Source of the DNA: Tilletia caries | Lineage: Eukaryota; Basidiomycota; Exobasidiomycetes; Tilletiales; Tilletiaceae | DNA: 64,000 nt | Direction: 5' to 3' | NCBI GenBank assembly: GCA_032718865.1 | Contig: JALUTQ010000039.1 | Span: 62,001 to 126,000, forward strand | Shown: one piece after another, positions 20,061-31,548 of the stretch | How the letters are laid out: each line of letters opens with the position of its first letter | Numbering within the stretch: position 1 is the first letter of the stretch | Program-made: the position numbers and the translations under genes | Notes under the pieces: generated by a model | The model's input: the letters and a program-made list of their open reading frames with translations, nothing else | The model's database searches: none | Told to the model about the DNA's origin: nothing

Positions 20061-23000
20061 CTACTTGGCGGACGATGCGGCAAGAAGGTGGACGAGGTGA
20101 AGCTCCATCTGGGAGCATTCCCGCTGGGCCTCTCCAGCTTGTACACGCACCACAGCATCCGCATCCCGACCAGCTACAAAGCCAAGTACCGTCTTCGTCC
20201 GTCCCAGCAACTTTGGTTCGTACAACAGTGGGGGGAGGGCCGGCCTCGATCGCTGCTGCTGTTGCGTTGTCGGTCCGTCCGTCAAAGATGGAAGAGGCTG
20301 AAGCACAGAACCGCCTGGAAGTCGCAAGGTCGTGATCCCACCTCCGTCTCCCGTGATTGAGCCAAGCAGATCCGATCGGGCACCTTCCGTCCGATCCTCC
20401 ATGTACTTCTCCAAGACGGCATTCGTCCCTGAGATCAGGAGGGTGAGAAGGAACAGGGCCGAGCGTCGAAGTTGAGGTAGCCTCGTGTCCGTAGCCAACG
20501 CGCTATCAGGCCGAGGCTGTTCGTCTTCTTCGTCGCTCTCTTCTTCGTCGACGATGTTCGCGAGCGATCCCGTCACCACGATAGAGCCCGTCGTTCGAGC
20601 GCGATCCTTGCGCTTCCTCCGCCTTGCAGCAAACAGTGGCTGACTCCGTTCCGTGCTCTCGATAGAGATGATGTCCAGACACGTCAATGCCAAGGAGATC
20701 GAATGTCTACCTGCGGCCATCTCCAGCGGAGCAGCTTCGACGCAAGTGCCAAGCAACGATATGGCCGAAGAGCGCAAGGCCGTAGGCTCATGCGCATTCC
20801 GAAGCATCGTGACCAGTGGCTCGACGACAATCGAAACTGTGAACGCAAAGAAATATCGGAAATTTCAGGACACGTATCGCTGATTTCAACACACAGTCTC
20901 CAAAAAACTTACCATTCGGTCCGAGTCCCGCTCCACACCGCTGGATCACGCGCAGCAGAGCCTCACCAATCCGCAATCTCCGATCCACCTCAGCCTGCTT
21001 CGCATTCCGCCCCGCCCGTTCATCCGCACCCGTATACTTGCCCACAAGCACCCTTAGGACGTGCGTCCCGCCCGAAATAGCCATGGCGGCCAGACCTTGA
21101 ATCGCATTGAGGTAGAGATAGCTCTCCTCGTCTTGGATTGCTTGGACGAAGATGTCCAAGATGGCGGGCAGGAGAGCCTCGTCTACCTCCGGTCGGATGT
21201 CTTCATCGTCCCCTTGGCCCGTGGCAGCGTCCTCCGAGTCGACAATCAAAGTTCCCTTCTTGGCTGCTGAGGTCCGCGAAGGTCTCTTCTCAGATTCGGA
21301 CACAAGCTCTCGCAAGATGATGAGGCCGTGCGCTCGAACTGGTAAGATCGGATCTTGCAGAAGCTTCAACGCTTCCTGGTACATCGCCAGGCCTTTCGAG
21401 CGCGGTGTCACGATCGTTGTTCCTGGACTCTTGGTGTCCAGCCTGTTGCTGCTCCTGGATGCGGCCCGAGCCTTGAGCACGAGCATCGCCTCCTGGGTCA
21501 GTCGACGGATCTCTTCGTTGCTAGAACTCAGCAAAGCCGCAATCTTGGCCTGAATGACACCGAGAAGGGGTGTCGTCTCAGTTGACAATCCCGAATCTCC
21601 TATAAAGAAAGAAAGGCCATCCGAGATAGTCAGCCTCAACTTTGAATGCAGCAGCAGACTGAGAGAAGCTCACCTTCCAACGTGGCAAGTAGAAGATTCA
21701 GGGCGGTAACAACGGCGTCTGGGTCAAATTCCTCTTCCAGCGCATCTCCTCCTCTCTCTCGCACCGGTTGCTGGATCGGATGTTGATTCACATTCAAGAG
21801 ACCCTGCAAGCCCTGCGATGCACCTTCTTCGCTGGCCACCGGCCTGGGAGCAGCCGTTCGTCCGATGTCGACTGTGCTCGGCAACGTGAAATCGATAAAA
21901 GCTAAGATGCTCCTCGTGTCGCCCTTCAGCAGGGCTTCCCCGAACGTCTCAAACAGCTGCATAATCATCTGAAGGTACAGTATCGGCCTAGAAAATGTGC
22001 CCGCATGATCAGTAATCCAAGCTGGTGATGCGAAGAATGTTTGATGATACTCACCGCATATCTAGCCCAGCACCATCTCCGCCATTCGAATCGCCTTGCT
22101 CCAGTCTCACCCCAGAACGCACGGCCACGTACCGATCCAGAACAGCCTGGAGCAGCAGCTTGGCCACGTCCGCCCTCTGCGCATCCTTGAGAACTGTCAC
22201 GATCGTCGCTGCTTGAACGGGTAGCGAGAAGGCCAGATCGGAGGGTAGCTTGAGATCTGCGACCTCGGAGAGTGAGATGCTAGAGGCCAACGCGGCAGGG
22301 AGACCTTCCAGCACCGAATGTAACGCATCTGAGTGATTTCTGCGGGAATCAAATGGATGGGTCAGCGTCAGCCACACACTATGGCAATAATCTTGAATGA
22401 TCCAGTCTCACCTGCCAACCTTCAAGCAGACGCCGCCGTCATCGTTTGCCCAAGTCAGAGACGACTTCGGTAACGCGTCTGATGTGGAGTTCGGACCACT
22501 GAACAGCTGCCCACCGGCAACGCGATCCAGGAGTGATTGTGCTTTCGGTCCGAACGCCTCTACCAGCTCATCCGCGGGAGACGAGCGAGCCAAAGCCCCC
22601 AGACACGTCTTCATCGCACCCCGAAGCTCCTGCCGAATCGCCAAATCATCACCATCCCGCATATCCCCAATCACGCGAACTTTGCCCTTCCCGGAAGAAT
22701 CGGTCTTCGCCGACAGCGAGGTGATTGATCTCGAGAGCTGGTCCAGCAGGGCGAAGCATGGGCCGAGGATGGGATCGAGGAGGAAGTGGAGGAAGTCGGA
22801 AGATGGCTCGGCGTGCTCGACGATGCATACTAGCATCTTTGCTGCTAGCCGGACGTCTTGTGAGGCCACAACGACGTCGTCTTCCACACATCTGGAGCCT
22901 CCGACTGCTGGACCAAAGAAGCATTGGTATATTCGCTCATCGAGACTCTGTTGGAGATGGGAAGGGTGCTTGCGGGACAGCCTTGCCAGGGCAAGCACGA

Positions 23001-24480
23001 CTACCGTGAGCTGTGGCGAGATGGACGAGCCTGGCGATGCCGCATTCGCTTGCAGGAAGTCCATCATCTGCTTGAGAACAGCCTTCACGAAAAGCTGTGA
23101 ACGCATACATGCACAGACAGCTTGAGATCAACATGTGCAGAAATGCGCGAAGGCATGGGCTCTATGCACTCACCTCCGCAGGAACACCGACCGGCGCCTC
23201 TGTCATTGCGACGGAAAGCGCTGCCATGTTCTGATACGAGGCTGTTGGGAGCGCGGCAAGCAGTCTGAGCCAGAGAACCCGAATGGGAAAGCAAGATTAT
23301 CATGCGCATTTAACACACACCGATCTTCTGTGCGAGCTCTGGTTGCGACTCCGCTTCTTCCAACGAAGATCGAAGCAGAGCCTCCACGCCGTCAGGGCGC
23401 AGCAGTTGCAATGCACTCATCCTCTTGACCGTTTGGAGAACGAAAGTCGGCGTGGGAGCTCGCTGATGGGTTGACGGAGAGGTCTTCGTTTCGAAGGGCG
23501 GGGTCTTGAACCTTCCTACACCCGCCAAGGTCGAGAGTGCGGACTGCGTCGCCAGACTGCCAGGACGTCAATGGACGGCGTACCGTAAAGTACTGAGCTG
23601 AAGATCACGGAAATTTGACCGGCATGGGGCATGGGACATCGAACCTTCAGACTCACCTTCGAAGAACCAGGTTGACAAACCTGCTCGCAGATTGTGCATC
23701 GTGGGAGCGAGCTGGGCTCGAGGCTCGCGTTATACGCAGTGCGACGTCCAGAATCTCGCTCGAACAAAGCTCGAGCATGATTCTTGCCGTCTGAGTGGAA
23801 ATGCTGAGGCGTTGGGGCGGACCACTCGACGCCTGGCCGTCCTGTCCCTCCTCAGGCAAGATCGTCCGCAATGACCTTAAGATGGTGGAGAGGCCGTCGA
23901 CAGCGAGATCTTCCTGGCCTGGACTCTTGACAGGACGATTCTCCTTCTTCTCAGACAGACGGCGCTCATCGTCGACGACTTCGGTAAATCGACTCTGGGC
24001 TTGATTGGCAGGAGGGGGAGGATGAGCGCGAGCGTACATGCTGTCGAAGCGGGAGAGGGCAGGGGCCAGCGACCACCTGGAGATGAGGGAGATGAGCTTG
24101 CGCAGCGGCTGAGCGAGCGCAGGATCGAGGGGCGACTTCGAAGGCGCGCTTGCACCTGCCGCGGCCGTCTCCGTCTCCGTCTCCATTTCGGACTCGTGCA
24201 TGCAGACGAGCAGACGGAGAGCTGCGGCACCCGTGGCGTCTTGAGCTGGAGAAGCATCGTCTTCGCTATGGGGATCCTCGACGCGGAGCCTGGCACACGC
24301 AGTCCGCGCTCGCTGGAGACGTTGCCTGAGACGCTGCTCGAGAAGATCGTGCGCCGCTGTCGCCGACGACGAGTCCGAGTCCGTGTTCGTATCCGTGCTG
24401 CGCTCGAGCTTGACGTCGTCCTCGCCGATCAAGATGCGGACAGCGGCCAGCACATTGCCGCCTCGCTCTGTCGCCGTCAT
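20061..24480 (-). CDS. RTP1: RTP1 / TANGO6-like RNA polymerase II nuclear import factor
   Basis: HEAT-repeat protein family that in yeast helps assembled RNA polymerase II enter the nucleus. The ATG is at 24480 (the preceding codon is GTG). Coding pieces lie in ORFs 24480-23657, 23510-23325, about 23265-23175, 23106-22408, 22370-22055, 21968-21675, 21605-20915 and 20850-20061, joined by short introns whose boundaries are approximate. RTP1_C1/C2 features are clear: QDPILPVRAHGLIILRELV, then DEESYLYLNAIQGLAAMA, and at the end RSSAISLLGTCVEAAPLEM. An acidic insert (EEESDEEDE) precedes the last helical block. Head-to-head with EMW1; a copia element sits just past its 3' end. Confidence 0.85.
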
Positions 24481-24665
24481 CACGTCCAGTCAGCAGTCAC
24501 GAGTACGAGTAGCTCGCCGCCATCCAGCCCGCGCTCGAGCTCAAGATGAGGAGGCTGGGTGTCGAGCGGATATCGCGGCAAGTCATGCTCCCAAAAAAAA
24601 GTGGAAGAAGCGAGCGAAGGTGTTCTGCGCGGCTTCCACCAGCAACGAGGAGCAACAAGAGCAAG
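24481..24665. promoter_or_regulatory. Compact bidirectional promoter RTP1 / EMW1
   Basis: Only 185 bp separate the two ATGs (65 bp if EMW1 began at the in-frame ATG 24546). No TATA box was found. Shared control of the two genes is inferred from spacing alone. Confidence 0.5.
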
Positions 24666-27600
24666 ATGGCGACGACGCTGCGACAGTCCGAGTGCGAACT
24701 CATCACGCTCGCCGCGCGCTCCTCGGCGGAGAGCAGCGGCGGCGATGGCGAGCAACTCGCTGCCCTTGCGACGGACGCGCGCCTCGAAGACGTCCTCGCC
24801 TCAATACACGCACGCGCGCTCCTCAAGCCCTTCGCCCACGCTGCCGGCAACGCACTCAGTGCGCAGCAGCAAGAGATCGACCTCTCCCTCGCCTCCGGTA
24901 CGGCCGTGCAGCTTCCACAAGGCTGCCACGCGGAGGCTCAGGAAGAACGGGAGCAGGCGCAGCTCGCTGTGCTCAGTGTCGCCGTCGCTGCCCTCCACGC
25001 ATTCGTGCAGGAGAACTGGACAGGGCCGGACGTCCGTCTCTCTTCCGCACAGGCGGTGAGATCAGCCGCGCCCGATGCCTTCCCACCTCGATCTGTCGAC
25101 GCCGATGAAGACACGGTCGAATCACAGCTCAATGCGCTCGTACGCTCCGCCAGTCTGGAGGGTCTCACCTGGGCGGGCGAACCGGCTTACCACCTATGCA
25201 GAGAGCCCTTCTACCTGCTCTTTGCCATCAAGATCCTCGATGCGCTTTCTAGCGTCGCGTCGCCCAACCAGAGCGGCCTCGCCAGTGTCGCATGGTGGAG
25301 ACTCCGTGCCGCCACCGTCCATTCACACGTTCTTGACGAGCCTGTTCCGTACGGTCCCTCCATCATGCAGCCAGTCGACGCCCTCCTCGACGGACTCAAA
25401 GCGGCCGCTCAGCAGCCATCGACCTCAAGCTCGGCTCTCATCCCACAACATCTGCACTCGCTCCTCACGCTCGAACGAGGGCTCTCGATCCAGCGCATGG
25501 GACGCGACAAGGAAGCATCCGAGCAATTCGTCCATGCTGCAAAGGCACACAATCTCCTCTATCAGCTCAGCGGCGCCCTCGGAAAACGTACCAAATTCCA
25601 GAAGGAGGACCGAACCCAACTCATCCTTTTGGCTGAAAGCGAAGCCAAGTCTTTCGATGCTCAGGACTATGAGCGGAGCAAGGCGGAAGAAAAGGCGAAG
25701 GCAGAGGGTATCGAGAAAGCTGAGAAGCCTGAAGATCCATCACAGGAGAATCCGGCCAACTGGGGCTGGCAAACTGCGCCAAACCCAGAGCAAGATCCCA
25801 ACATGCCGTCGACGTTCCTCCTCAACGACGATACGTTGCTCGAACAGACCGCATTCACTTCGACCGCCTCCCAGGATTCCAAATCTGCACTCTCCCACAT
25901 CGACCCCAACAATCAGCCCGCCCTTTTCCCCCTCGACCAGTGCATCCTTCTCGCACTCTCTCTGTCCATCCGGAACACCTCGCCAACACACGGCTTGACC
26001 GCTTCCGAAATCAGCGCCTTCGTCTCCCGTGTTCTCCCGCACCCGCAAAACTGGAGCGTACACACCATGGCTCTTCTGCTTCGATCCCGACTCGAATCCA
26101 GTCGGACACGCACCGTCGAGCGTTCCGTGCTTCAACTGCAGGCGCTCATCGACCAAATGCCAACCTCGGACTCGAGCGCGAAGGAACGGTTGAAGTACTT
26201 CCACTCCCTCGAACTGCCCTCGCGTTGGGAGATGCAGTCCGAGCTTGCGAAGCGGTACGCCAGTATCGGTGTGACCCGATCCGCACTCGAGATCTTCGAG
26301 CGCGTCGAACTTTGGGAAGAGGTCGTCCAATGTCTCGGCTCCCTCGGCAGACAGGAGGAAGGAATCGAAGTGATCAGAGATTTGTTGGCGGGTAAGAAGG
26401 TCGAAGCGGATGTGGACATCAAGCGGAGGAGGAAGGGCGCAGCTGCTCTCGACTCGGTCCGAGCGGAGCGCATGGCATACTCCCGCGAGGCCAAGCTGTG
26501 GTGCCTCCTCGGCGACATCGAACCACTCAAGTGTAAGGAGCACTACGAGCAGGCATGGGAGACGTCTCGACGTTCATCGGCGCGTGCTGCGCGATCGCTG
26601 GGCGGATACTACTTTGCGCGCCAGCAGTACGTCGAGTGTGCCCGATGGCTCAAGGCGGCCCTCAAGACGAACCCGCTGTACAGCCGCAGCTGGTTCGTTC
26701 TCGGCTGTGCTCTCATGCGGACAGAGCAGTGGGGTGATGCGGCGATCGCCTTCGCGCGGTGTGTCGCCATCGTGGACGACGACGGAGAAAGTTGGAACAA
26801 CCTCGCAAGTTGCTATCTTCGCATGGGAGAGGATGCTGCGAGGCGGCTGGAGCAGGTGGAAGCGAACGGTGGTGACGTGCCCTTCCTGGAGGAGGACGGG
26901 GATGACGATGCGCGCTCAGAGCAGTCGTTTGGGACTGATTCTGCTGTTGATCTTGCCGACGCAGCCGCGCACGACCCGGAACTTCAGCGCGTGGCCAGCT
27001 CTACTGCGGACCCAGCCCAAAGACGCGCCGCGACCCCATACCGACTTCGTCTGCTGGCACACAAGGCTCTCCAGAACTCTGTCAAGTACTCCCGCGACTC
27101 ATGGCGGGTCTGGGTGAACTACATGGTAGTCTCTGTCGATGCAGGTCTACTGGGCGAGGCATGTCGTGCCTTTGCCCGTGTGGTGGAGCTGCGCACGGCC
27201 GGTGCGAAGAACGAGCAAGAGAAGGTCGAGGCGGTCGATTTTGAAGTCCTGGACCGGCTTGTGGACGCCGTCACGCGAGCACCGAGCGATGAGGAGGATG
27301 CGGTTGATGGTGGCAACTCTACCGCACAGCCGGCATACAGTCCGCACGAGGGCATTGGACTTCGCGTCGCTGTCGAGAATCTATTCGACAACGTGCTATT
27401 GACGCGGATCAGCTCGTCGACGCGCATCTGGCGGACGTACGCCAAACTGCAGATGTGGAAGCGGAACTACGCCAGCTGTATCAAGGCACACATGGAGGCA
27501 TATCAACACGGAACGGGCAACGCGTCTGACGACAGTGTTCTCTCCGACAAGCGGCACTGGCTCGAGGGGCTCGAGGATCTAGAGGATCTGGTCAGTGTGA

Positions 27601-27785
27601 TGGAGAACTTGGGCTCGCGGACCATGCCGGGTCCCGAGGGAGAGGCGGACGGGAAGGAGGTCATGCCGGACTGGAAGTTCAAGGCGCGGAGCGTGGTGCG
27701 GCTGTTCATGGGACGGAGCAAGGAACTGTACGGCGAGGAGGACGAGTGGGAGCGTCTTGTTGAGCTGCGGGATCGTCTGAAATGA
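24666..27785 (+). CDS. EMW1: TPR protein, Emw1/TTC27 family
   Basis: Single-exon gene of about 1039 aa. An in-frame ATG also exists at 24546, but 24666 has the better start context (AAGATGG) and leaves room for a promoter. Family hallmarks: EPAYHLCREPFYLLFAIKIL (about residue 175), GALGKRTKFQ...TQLILLA, then C-terminal TPRs such as SRSWFVLGCALMRTEQWGDA and ESWNNLASCYLRMGE, followed by NSVKYSRDSWRVWVNYM. A Lys/Glu-rich charged stretch lies before the repeats and an acidic insert lies between TPRs. Yeast Emw1 is essential and linked to cell-wall integrity; human TTC27 is associated with chaperone-assisted complex assembly. Confidence 0.88.
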   Translation: MATTLRQSECELITLAARSSAESSGGDGEQLAALATDARLEDVLASIHARALLKPFAHAAGNALSAQQQEIDLSLASGTAVQLPQGCHAEAQEEREQAQLAVLSVAVAALHAFVQENWTGPDVRLSSAQAVRSAAPDAFPPRSVDADEDTVESQLNALVRSASLEGLTWAGEPAYHLCREPFYLLFAIKILDALSSVASPNQSGLASVAWWRLRAATVHSHVLDEPVPYGPSIMQPVDALLDGLKAAAQQPSTSSSALIPQHLHSLLTLERGLSIQRMGRDKEASEQFVHAAKAHNLLYQLSGALGKRTKFQKEDRTQLILLAESEAKSFDAQDYERSKAEEKAKAEGIEKAEKPEDPSQENPANWGWQTAPNPEQDPNMPSTFLLNDDTLLEQTAFTSTASQDSKSALSHIDPNNQPALFPLDQCILLALSLSIRNTSPTHGLTASEISAFVSRVLPHPQNWSVHTMALLLRSRLESSRTRTVERSVLQLQALIDQMPTSDSSAKERLKYFHSLELPSRWEMQSELAKRYASIGVTRSALEIFERVELWEEVVQCLGSLGRQEEGIEVIRDLLAGKKVEADVDIKRRRKGAAALDSVRAERMAYSREAKLWCLLGDIEPLKCKEHYEQAWETSRRSSARAARSLGGYYFARQQYVECARWLKAALKTNPLYSRSWFVLGCALMRTEQWGDAAIAFARCVAIVDDDGESWNNLASCYLRMGEDAARRLEQVEANGGDVPFLEEDGDDDARSEQSFGTDSAVDLADAAAHDPELQRVASSTADPAQRRAATPYRLRLLAHKALQNSVKYSRDSWRVWVNYMVVSVDAGLLGEACRAFARVVELRTAGAKNEQEKVEAVDFEVLDRLVDAVTRAPSDEEDAVDGGNSTAQPAYSPHEGIGLRVAVENLFDNVLLTRISSSTRIWRTYAKLQMWKRNYASCIKAHMEAYQHGTGNASDDSVLSDKRHWLEGLEDLEDLVSVMENLGSRTMPGPEGEADGKEVMPDWKFKARSVVRLFMGRSKELYGEEDEWERLVELRDRLK

Positions 27786-27993
27786 AATATGTCCGCTTTC
27801 TAGACAGGAATGTATTTTCATTGTACCAGCTGGAAGCGAGAAAACGATGCATGTTGAAAAATGCCAACACTATGTTGCGAAAGTCGAGCTGCTCCCCTTG
27901 CGCTCCGCGCTCAGCACAGACGCGGCCCGCACGACAGCGACACTCACACACTCACACAGCCAACACACACTCAGCATCAGCATCAGCATCAAG

Positions 27994-28751
27994 ATGGAGG
28001 CTCTCTTCGGGATCACCGTGAAAGGCGCGACGATCATCGCGAGCGACTGCAACTCCGCGCGCTCCATCGTCAAGATGAAGACCGACGACGACAAGCAGAA
28101 GGTCCTCTCCAAGCATCTCATCATGGCCTTCTCCGGCGAGTCTGGCGATACCCTCCAGTTCTCAGAGTACGTCGAGCGCAACTTGAGACTGTATGGCATC
28201 AGGTGAGTGCTCTCTCTCCTGCTCGAGGTGCTGGCGGCACGGAACGTCCATGAGCTCACGCCATTTCTCCAACCAGGAATCACGTCGAGCTGAGGCCTAA
28301 GGCAGCCGCAGCATGGACGCGCAACCAGCTCGCTTCCTCCCTCCGCTCCCGCCGTCCGTACCAAGTCAACCTCCTCCTGGGCGGCTTCGACATCCCAACC
28401 TCCACCCCGGCCCTCTTCTGGATCGACTACCTCGGCACCCTCGCCGAAGTCCCCTTCGCAGCCCACGGCTACGGCGCCAACTTCACAATGGGCACCCTCG
28501 ACCGGTATCACCGCCTCGACATGAGCGTGGACGAAGGGCTGGTCCTGCTGCGGAGATGCATTGGCGAGCTGCAGAAGAGGTTCATTGTCGATCTGGGCAA
28601 GTTCCAGGTCCGGGTGATCGATCACCACGGCGTGCGGGACGTCGACATTAGCACACTGGCGGATCCGATGGAGGGGCTCGGCGTGCCGCCTAACGCACAG
28701 CAAACACCCGCTGCACCACCAGCCACGATCGCAACCACAGCTTCCGCCTGA
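27994..28751 (+). CDS. PRE1: 20S proteasome subunit beta-4 (Pre1 / PSMB2)
   Basis: Non-catalytic beta subunit of the 20S proteasome core. Two exons, 27994-28202 and 28277-28751, with GTGAGT...CCAG boundaries splitting an Arg codon, give 227 aa. It starts MEALFGITVKGATIIASD without a propeptide or catalytic Thr, as in Pre1. The body contains QFSEYVERNLRLYGIRN, NLLLGGFD and the FAAHGYGANFTMGTLDRYH segment. The last 30 residues are an Ala/Pro/Thr-rich extension beyond the usual family length of about 198-205. Confidence 0.95.
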
Positions 28752-28927
28752 TTTTCTTCTCCCGAGGCTCTTTTCTTCTCCGGGCGGCAGTGACTGGCAA
28801 TCGAAACGAGCATTCAGCGGCGATCTGCTTGATGTCTGTGTTTGGCCGCGGCATCAGGGAGAGTAACCCACTCAGTGAAATCCATACTCTGCTCAGACAA
28901 AGGTAACATCTCACGGTCAAGGAACAT

Positions 28928-28965
28928 GATTTCACTCAATGACTGGAGGCTCATAGATTACCTTC
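28928..28965 (-). repeat. Diverged copy of the 3' end of the TAF2-bromodomain gene
   Basis: ATTTCACTCAATGACT followed by about 21 bases at roughly 76% identity matches 31546-31582. On the minus strand both end a frame with KVIYE(PP/HQ)VIE and a stop codon. Confidence 0.5.
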
Positions 28966-29329
28966 ACCGTTTTGCTTCGCATTTACCTGCGCGCGCCGCC
29001 ATTCTCACTGCTTCTGCTGACCTTCTTCCTCCCTCTCCTTCCCGACTTCCAAGCTCAATACACCCTCCCTCGCTGTCTTTCCGTCCCCCAGCCGCTGCCT
29101 TGTCTGGCATTACTGAACGTAGGCAGGACCAGACGACGACTTTGATCAGTCCAGCACGGGCCTCATCCACCTCCGCCCAGACGCAAGTCAGGGTCATGTC
29201 TATATCATCAAGCTCGGCCGCACCGCCCTGCCCCAGTGGATCCCGATGGACCAACAGCCGTGCCGATACGATGCGCAGCGCTGCTCTCCTCCGCTCGTCT
29301 GACCCTCCTGATTGTACTTTGAAACTCTG

Positions 29330-29690
29330 CGACAATGACATCGTACACCCCTCCCGCTTCCTGCCCGGCGCCAAGGCCAAGTCCGCTCAAAGCTGACACG
29401 ATTGACAGATGCTGAAGGAGGGATAGCGCATAAAAGCGAGCATTGGATTGCGAAAGGAGGGAAGACAGAGCATTACCACTCCAGATCCTGATCAGAAGGC
29501 AGGCATAGTTCCCTTCGTTGAACCGTTTGAAGGCGCGAGGCCCCCGAAGCGGCGAACGATTGCAGTTCGATCTCAGGGGATCGTGACTGTGTCTGGGGTG
29601 TGCGCTGTGTTTTCATCGACTCAGGTGACTGGTGGTGGTGTGTGTGAGGAGGCGTGTGTGAGGAGGAGGTGGAAGGGGGAAAGGGGAGGA
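29330..29690 (+). repeat. Dispersed diverged repeat, copy A
   Basis: Shares ordered similarity blocks with 37095-37730 in the same orientation: CGGCGCCAAGG with both copies reading PGAK...SQ(S/N) then stop, AGCATTGGATTGCGA, CCTGATCAGAA, GGCATAGTT, and CTGGGGTGTGCGCTGTGTTT. Confidence 0.5.
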
Positions 29691-30021
29691 GGGGGGGAGG
29701 AGTAGATGGACAAGGACATGACCGACGGCAATGCATGTAACAAGGAAAGAGTGATCATCCATGTCTGAACCCGCAGCAGGAATGTGCGAAAACGGTGCTC
29801 ACCTGGTGCGTCATTTTAGAGACATGCTTGCGATCTGAGCTCCTTGGCGGCATGGTGTTCTCGAGCCTCGATGTACGCAAAGGTATCTGCAGACGACTGA
29901 AAAGGAGCGAAGAGGTGTCAGATTGAGAGCGGGACAGATCCAAGACTCACCATGTCTGAATAAGTGTGAACTGAGGGACAATGGTTCTGGGAGAAGTTGG
30001 CATACGGAAGCTGGCGGGATG

Positions 30022-31097
30022 CTATGGAAGTATGTAGGCGGTCCAGTTCCCTGGCTTCAAGTGGATGCGAGAGAGGGAGCCCGCCGTAATTTGATGGGGC
30101 CCTCCGAATAGGAGCGCAGCGACGGCCTGGAAGGCCCGATACATCGGCATCCCCTTGAAGTACACCGTTGTCCTCCACTCCGCCGTCATCTGAAGGGGCC
30201 CTCCTGGGGGCGGAAGCTCGTAACCCTCCTCGAAGAGGGCGGCCGTGTCGGTTCCGAGACTGTGCATGTCTGGATAAGCTGACATGAGCATCAGCAGGCC
30301 TCGTACGAGGTCTTTGTATTCGGAGAGGGTGCATCCTTTGACCTCGTTGCGACGGCGGCAGAAGTCTTGCGGAAGGTGGCAATAGTAGCAAGCCTGGCCG
30401 TAGCCCCACTCGTTCGCCGGGTCGCGGCGGAACTTCATCTGTGCGCCCATGTCCAGGTGCGCCGTCGTGCATCTGGCAGGGCTGTGGTTTGCTGGCTTGT
30501 CCAGCAAAGTGCACATAGGACACTTGGTCCTCGTGCTGGGGAGTATTTCCTTGACCGCCTGGGTCCATTCGCCCTGCACCTGCAGCTGAGCTACCGCTTG
30601 CAGCGACACGGTCCTGCTTTGCAGTGCCAGGCCATGCACGCTGGGGCCGGCCGGGGACGTCGTTCCGCTGTTACGACCGGTCGGTGGGCTGGAGAGGGCC
30701 TTTCCCCGGCTGCCCCGACTGCTGCCAGGTCCGAAACGGTTGGCATCTTCAAACCACTGTGCCGCTCCTAGGCCTTCGGGCGCACCTTTTCGTCCACGAC
30801 CGGTTTCCATGGAGGGGTTCCTTCCCCCGGGACGAAAACACGACCTTCCTGAGCACGTCGTTCGTGTAAGCAAAGGGGTCCCACAGGGCCCTTGTTCGTT
30901 GGAAGCATCCCAAACCATGCGTCTACGTCGCTCCAGGTTGGGTTGTCCGTCATGCGTGAGAGGGGGACGGTGTCCATGTTGATGGACCATGAGCAGAAGG
31001 CGAGCATGACTTTTACAGTCTTTTCAAAGCTCGAGATGCTATCGCGCATCATTTTCTTTGTTGCCGAGTGATGGATGTGATGGCCTTCGAAGAACAT
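30022..31097 (-). pseudogene. Cys/His-rich ORF resembling the C-terminal region of fungal telomere-linked RecQ-like helicases
   Basis: Read from ATG 31097 (MFFEGHHIHHSATKK), with a frame break around 30770 where the first frame stops (TAG) and the meaningful frame continues to 30022. The second part has a putative zinc-binding set: KCPMCTLL, HSPARC, a Trp-Gly region, CYYCHLPQDFC, and a later Cys in KGCTLSEYKDLV. This spacing recalls the tail of basidiomycete RecQ-like ORFs, but no helicase domain is nearby. The break may be an unrecognised intron, but candidate introns are too short. Likely a decayed fragment; the identity is my recollection of the family, not a search. Confidence 0.45.
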
Positions 31098-31548
31098 CGA
31101 TTGTCCGTCGTCAGCCCAGAGAGGCGTGGCTGGAGGCTCTCCCTGCTTGTGTTGTTGCCGTGGAAGTCGGTGTGGTGGTCAAAGGGTAGGCAGGCATGGT
31201 CAGAAAGGGCTGTTATATGTATCGATTGTGTGGGATGCAAGGTGCTGAGAATTCAGGTGTTAGTCCAGGGGGTGCACAGACCTTCACCTGCTCATGCTCT
31301 GCGCTTCTCCTCTCTCTCCACGACGTCCTCCCTCGCTCTGATCATCACTCACCACTCACCAGGCTCGGTCGAGAAAAATGAGGTGCAGAACTGCAGGAAG
31401 GAGACAAAGGAAGGGAGACTGCAGGAGAAGTCAGCTTGAGACTGCGCCTGAAGAAAGAAGAGTTTCCAAAAAAAAGTGAGGCTCGTGAGTGTGAGGATGT
31501 CAGACAGCAGTCATCATCGCCACAGTTGAGGAAAGATGATGGTGCATT
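31098..31548. other. Intergenic, nothing recognised
   Basis: About 450 bp between the Cys-rich ORF and the 3' end of the TAF2 gene. A plus-strand ORF (31068-31439) has no family resemblance. Confidence 0.5.

Larger units (their letters stand above)
28752..30021. other. Gene-poor stretch with a diverged repeat and possible exon
   Basis: No complete gene could be modelled. On the plus strand 29117-29284 encodes a protein-like stretch (GLIHLRPDASQGHVYIIKLG, then TALPQWIPM) preceded by a possible acceptor and branch site, faintly like the GIY-YIG/T5orf172 KIGRT motif; this is weak. On the minus strand possible donors occur at about 29798 and 29946. Bases 28928-28965 and 29330-29690 resemble sequence elsewhere in the window (see the repeat entries). 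Confidence 0.4.
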
